Source: Lachnospiraceae bacterium
GTDB lineage: Bacteria; Bacillota; Clostridia; Lachnospirales; Lachnospiraceae
Direction: 5' to 3'
Assembly: GCA_021770345.1 (NCBI GenBank)
Contig: JAETRD010000001.1
Coordinates: 248,001 to 312,000 of the forward strand
Length of the DNA: 64,000 nucleotides
The notes below the pieces were generated by a model. It made no database searches, had not been told where the DNA came from, and saw nothing but the letters and a program-made list of their open reading frames with translations. Below are positions 61,629 to 64,000 of this stretch, piece after piece (position 1 is the stretch's first letter; every line of letters starts with the position of its first letter). A program made the translations under genes and the position numbers.

Positions 61629-62848
61629 ACTCTCTTTCTTATATAAATTCTGTTTGAAAATTTCAACAGGAAATGCAGTGCAATCGTTGTCACAATCATA
61701 AAATCAATACTCCCGACATGCCAGATATAGTATATCGGAGATAAAATGCACATAGTCAGAAAAAACGGCTGCATAATCTGTGCAAGCTTATATCTCTTTC
61801 TCAGACACCAGGTTTTTCCCATCAGCACACCCGTCGCAAATGTTGCAACCAGGCTCCCGGCATAGCCGAAATCCCTCATAAAACCGGTGAGGAACGTCGA
61901 ATAAGACCCAATCAGAACCGGTATCCTGTTTATGATATCTTTATATGCGGGAAATCCTCCCCAGAAAAAGCCGATGATGCGAAACAAAAGCGCACCATAT
62001 GCCAGGTTATCCAGATTAATGTCCGGAAAAACCGACGCGTAATACGGAACACTGTGCGTAAAGTAATAAAAAATGGAATATACCGGTTTTCCAAGCGCGG
62101 TATTCCCTATGATAAGCCAGATATCCTTTGTCGCGATCGTTCCATAATACGGCATCTCCGTCGCAAAGCCTGTTGAGAGCCCTCTCCTGGCAAACAGCGC
62201 AAAGCATACCCCCAGCAAAACAATTCCCGTAAGACCGATCAGCAGTTTCGTCGCAGCCGACATCAGCTTAAAACTGCCGTTTCCTGTTTCCACAGTCACA
62301 AACAGGATAAGAATCACAAACGTAGACCATCTTGCTCCCGTCACAAGCGTAAGCACAATCGGAGACAGAAGTCCGATTTTACTCAGCGCTTTCAGCAGAC
62401 GGCTGCGCACCGGCTGCGCGTAGGAGACTATCGCATAAATCCCGACTGCAAGATAGCATGCCGACTGAAGAACTTTAAATATTCTCGGCATCTGCGATAC
62501 CTGAGCCCTTATATCCCCAAACACCAGCTGGCCGTGCAGCATCACTCTCCACAGATACAGCAGATAGACCGCCGTTCCGACAGCAATCACACCCTCAAGC
62601 GCCACCAGCACAAACTCGCTGAAATCGGTAAGCCTCCCGTCCAGCTCAATATTACCTTTCGTCTCGACACCTGCAGAACAGGTGATTCTCCCGCACCGAA
62701 TGCCGAAAAACCACAGAAGGTATGCCCCCGCCAGATATGCGATTGCCGTCAGGCTCCTGATCTCGAAATTATAAGGCCCTATAAAAAAAAGTAACACATA
62801 AACCGCGATTCCGTATATCAGAAAATGTCTGGGTGTGTATTTTATCAT
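61625..62848 (-). CDS. Wzy-like oligosaccharide repeat unit polymerase
   Basis: A 407-aa protein with about eleven membrane helices and one larger outer loop around residues 225-275 (TALGKPVYSIFYYFTHSVPYY), the profile of O-antigen/capsule polymerases. Sequence is too variable in this family for a firm match. Context is strong: same operon as a Wzz-like regulator and many transferases. It overlaps legF and legB by 4 bp each. Confidence 0.7.
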   Translation of the reverse strand: MIKYTPRHFLIYGIAVYVLLFFIGPYNFEIRSLTAIAYLAGAYLLWFFGIRCGRITCSAGVETKGNIELDGRLTDFSEFVLVALEGVIAVGTAVYLLYLWRVMLHGQLVFGDIRAQVSQMPRIFKVLQSACYLAVGIYAIVSYAQPVRSRLLKALSKIGLLSPIVLTLVTGARWSTFVILILFVTVETGNGSFKLMSAATKLLIGLTGIVLLGVCFALFARRGLSTGFATEMPYYGTIATKDIWLIIGNTALGKPVYSIFYYFTHSVPYYASVFPDINLDNLAYGALLFRIIGFFWGGFPAYKDIINRIPVLIGSYSTFLTGFMRDFGYAGSLVATFATGVLMGKTWCLRKRYKLAQIMQPFFLTMCILSPIYYIWHVGSIDFMIVTTIALHFLLKFSNRIYIRKRV

Positions 62849-63540
62849 TGAGTACTGTTTCCTTTCATCAATACCTCTGCCAGCATAAAATCAATCCGAT
62901 TGTCAATATCAACCGACTCCTCCGCCGACATAAGATAGGCCACCGTATTTTCACTGTAATAGGTTCGTTTCTCACGCAGCAGCTTTTTGTCGAGAATATA
63001 GATTGCCCCGTTCGGGATATAGTATGTCGCGTTACTCTGACGGTTTGCCACAGCCTTTTCCGTATCGAAGCCGAGATTTCTCACGCTCCCGTCCGGCATG
63101 CGCTCATAATACCAGCTGATCGGTGTCTCAGCCTCTTTCATGGAAATCAGTGTATCCGCTTTCTTCTCCTCAAACTCATGCAGCGCGGCCTCAATATGCT
63201 TTGCGGTCCGCAGCGGTGCCGTCGGCAGCAGCACCATAAACTTTTCGATCGGCGCTTCCCCGTGCGCCTCCAGATAATCAACCGCATGAAGATACACATC
63301 CACCGCGCTCGACGTATCCCCGGCCAGTTCCGCCGGACGCAGGAACGGCACCTTTGCACCGTAACGCTTCGCCGTCTCCGCAATCTCCTGACTGTCCGTC
63401 GTCACGATTACCCGGTCGATTCCTTCTGCATGAAGCGCGGCTTCAATCGTATGTGCAATCAGCGGTTTCCCGCACAGTTCTCTTATATTCTTTCCCGGAA
63501 GCCCCTTAGAGCCCCCTCTTGCAGGTATCAATGCAATCAT
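62845..63540 (-). CDS. legF: LegF-like CMP-sugar synthase (acylneuraminate cytidylyltransferase)
   Basis: A 231-aa nucleotidyltransferase. IALIPARGGSKGLPGKNI is the CMP-NeuA/KDO synthetase signature, followed by VIVTTDSQEIAE and LLPTAPLRT. With LegB and LegC in the operon, the best reading is activation of legionaminic acid with CTP. Genes for the NeuB-like (LegI) and NeuC-like (LegG) steps are not in the window and may lie past the right edge. GGGAGGA lies 7 bp before the ATG. Confidence 0.88.
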   Translation of the reverse strand: MIALIPARGGSKGLPGKNIRELCGKPLIAHTIEAALHAEGIDRVIVTTDSQEIAETAKRYGAKVPFLRPAELAGDTSSAVDVYLHAVDYLEAHGEAPIEKFMVLLPTAPLRTAKHIEAALHEFEEKKADTLISMKEAETPISWYYERMPDGSVRNLGFDTEKAVANRQSNATYYIPNGAIYILDKKLLREKRTYYSENTVAYLMSAEESVDIDNRIDFMLAEVLMKGNSTQ

Positions 63541-63555
63541 CTTGCTTCCTCCCAG

Positions 63556-64000
63556 TTATTCCGCCGGACGGCTTGTCACCAGACTCCACCAGTAACCGTT
63601 TCCCTCCCTGTGAATCTCCGCCTGTGAAGCGTCCATGTTCTCGTAAAGCCGCAGCAGCCGGCCGTAATACGCATCATATTTCGCAAGCAGCCCGTAATGT
63701 CGTTTTTTAATTTCGATTTCTTTTTTTACTTCTGTTTCGTCGTAATGATTTCTTCCTGCCAGATTTTCCTCATGAATCCGATAATAGGTACAGCACCCCG
63801 TTGTCTTTTTTCCGGTTTTTCCGTCCAGAAGAAGCCGCGAATACAAATACCAGTCAAAGATCGCCGTGTCGCCCTCACAGAGAGAATCTATAAACGTCTC
63901 CGACAACGCCGGCATATAAATCGCCGTATTCGACATTCCAAGATAGTTCCATTCCCCGATATCGGAATATCGCTCGGTCACAACCGGAAGTTCCTGCATC
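63556..64000 (-). CDS. Glycosyltransferase-like protein, C-terminal part
   Basis: The C-terminal 147 or so residues of a protein that begins past the right edge. NTAIYMPALSETFI and EGDTAIFDWYLYSRLLLDG resemble the end of a GT2-type catalytic domain, followed by TTGCCTYYRIHEENLAGRN, which in such enzymes is a hydroxyl-sugar binding stretch. The tail is helical. It leads into legF after 15 bp, so it belongs to the same operon. Confidence 0.6.
   Translation of the reverse strand, partial: MQELPVVTERYSDIGEWNYLGMSNTAIYMPALSETFIDSLCEGDTAIFDWYLYSRLLLDGKTGKKTTGCCTYYRIHEENLAGRNHYDETEVKKEIEIKKRHYGLLAKYDAYYGRLLRLYENMDASQAEIHREGNGYWWSLVTSRPAE

Overview
The window looks like a chromosome segment of a Gram-positive Clostridia bacterium, most likely a Lachnospiraceae-like gut Firmicute. 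The grounds are GGAGG-type ribosome binding sites, sigma-A-like promoters, a DUF3048 lipoprotein, large secreted proteins with InlB-type, leucine-rich and cell-wall-binding repeats, a YobI-like NTPase, Rpn nucleases and a Wzz/YveK-type capsule regulator. Most of the DNA is fairly GC-rich. A standalone ATPase (6.4-7.7 kb), a P-loop gene (30.0-31.7 kb) and the 33.8-45.4 kb operon are clearly more AT-rich and look acquired. No rRNA, tRNA or CRISPR array was seen.

Layout. 0-3 kb (minus strand): CDP-deoxysugar genes rfbF and rfbG, a sugar epimerase/reductase and the start of an RfbC-like epimerase. 3.2-6.2 kb (plus): two glycosyltransferase-like genes and an acyltransferase. 6.4-7.7 kb: a DUF4143 ATPase. 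7.8-19 kb (minus): a DUF3048 lipoprotein, three large secreted proteins (transglutaminase/InlB, leucine-rich, metallo-beta-lactamase with wall-binding repeats) and, between them, an AAA ATPase + TOPRIM-like pair resembling two-gene abortive-infection systems. 19.1-23.6 kb (minus): a KAP/YobI-like membrane NTPase and an Rpn nuclease. 23.8-29.5 kb (plus): two overlapping genes, TIR-SLOG and TIR-TM-beta-propeller-PDZ. 29.5-33.7 kb: decayed insertion sequences around an AT-rich P-loop gene and a second Rpn gene.

33.8-45.4 kb (minus) is a five-gene operon: a TPR-like protein, an RdrA-like KAP ATPase, an RdrB-like adenosine deaminase, a 1263-aa protein with a degenerate SIR2-like domain and a STAND-like P-loop, and a 337-aa protein of unknown family. 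RdrA and RdrB form the core of the RADAR anti-phage system. The other three genes would make this an enlarged version of it.

45.6-64 kb (minus) is one long glycan operon. It holds legionaminic-acid genes (legB, legC, legF), a Wzy-like polymerase, a Wzz-like regulator, several glycosyltransferases, and decoration enzymes (formyltransferase, PIG-L deacetylase, two NeuD-type acetyltransferases, SGNH protein, MBOAT O-acyltransferase). Four genes carry runs of 8 or 9 G on the coding strand. Three runs are G9 and in frame; the fourth, in the PIG-L gene, is G8 and breaks the frame, and one extra G would restore it. This is what phase variation by slipped-strand mispairing would look like.

All family calls are from reading motifs and translations. 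No database search was run.
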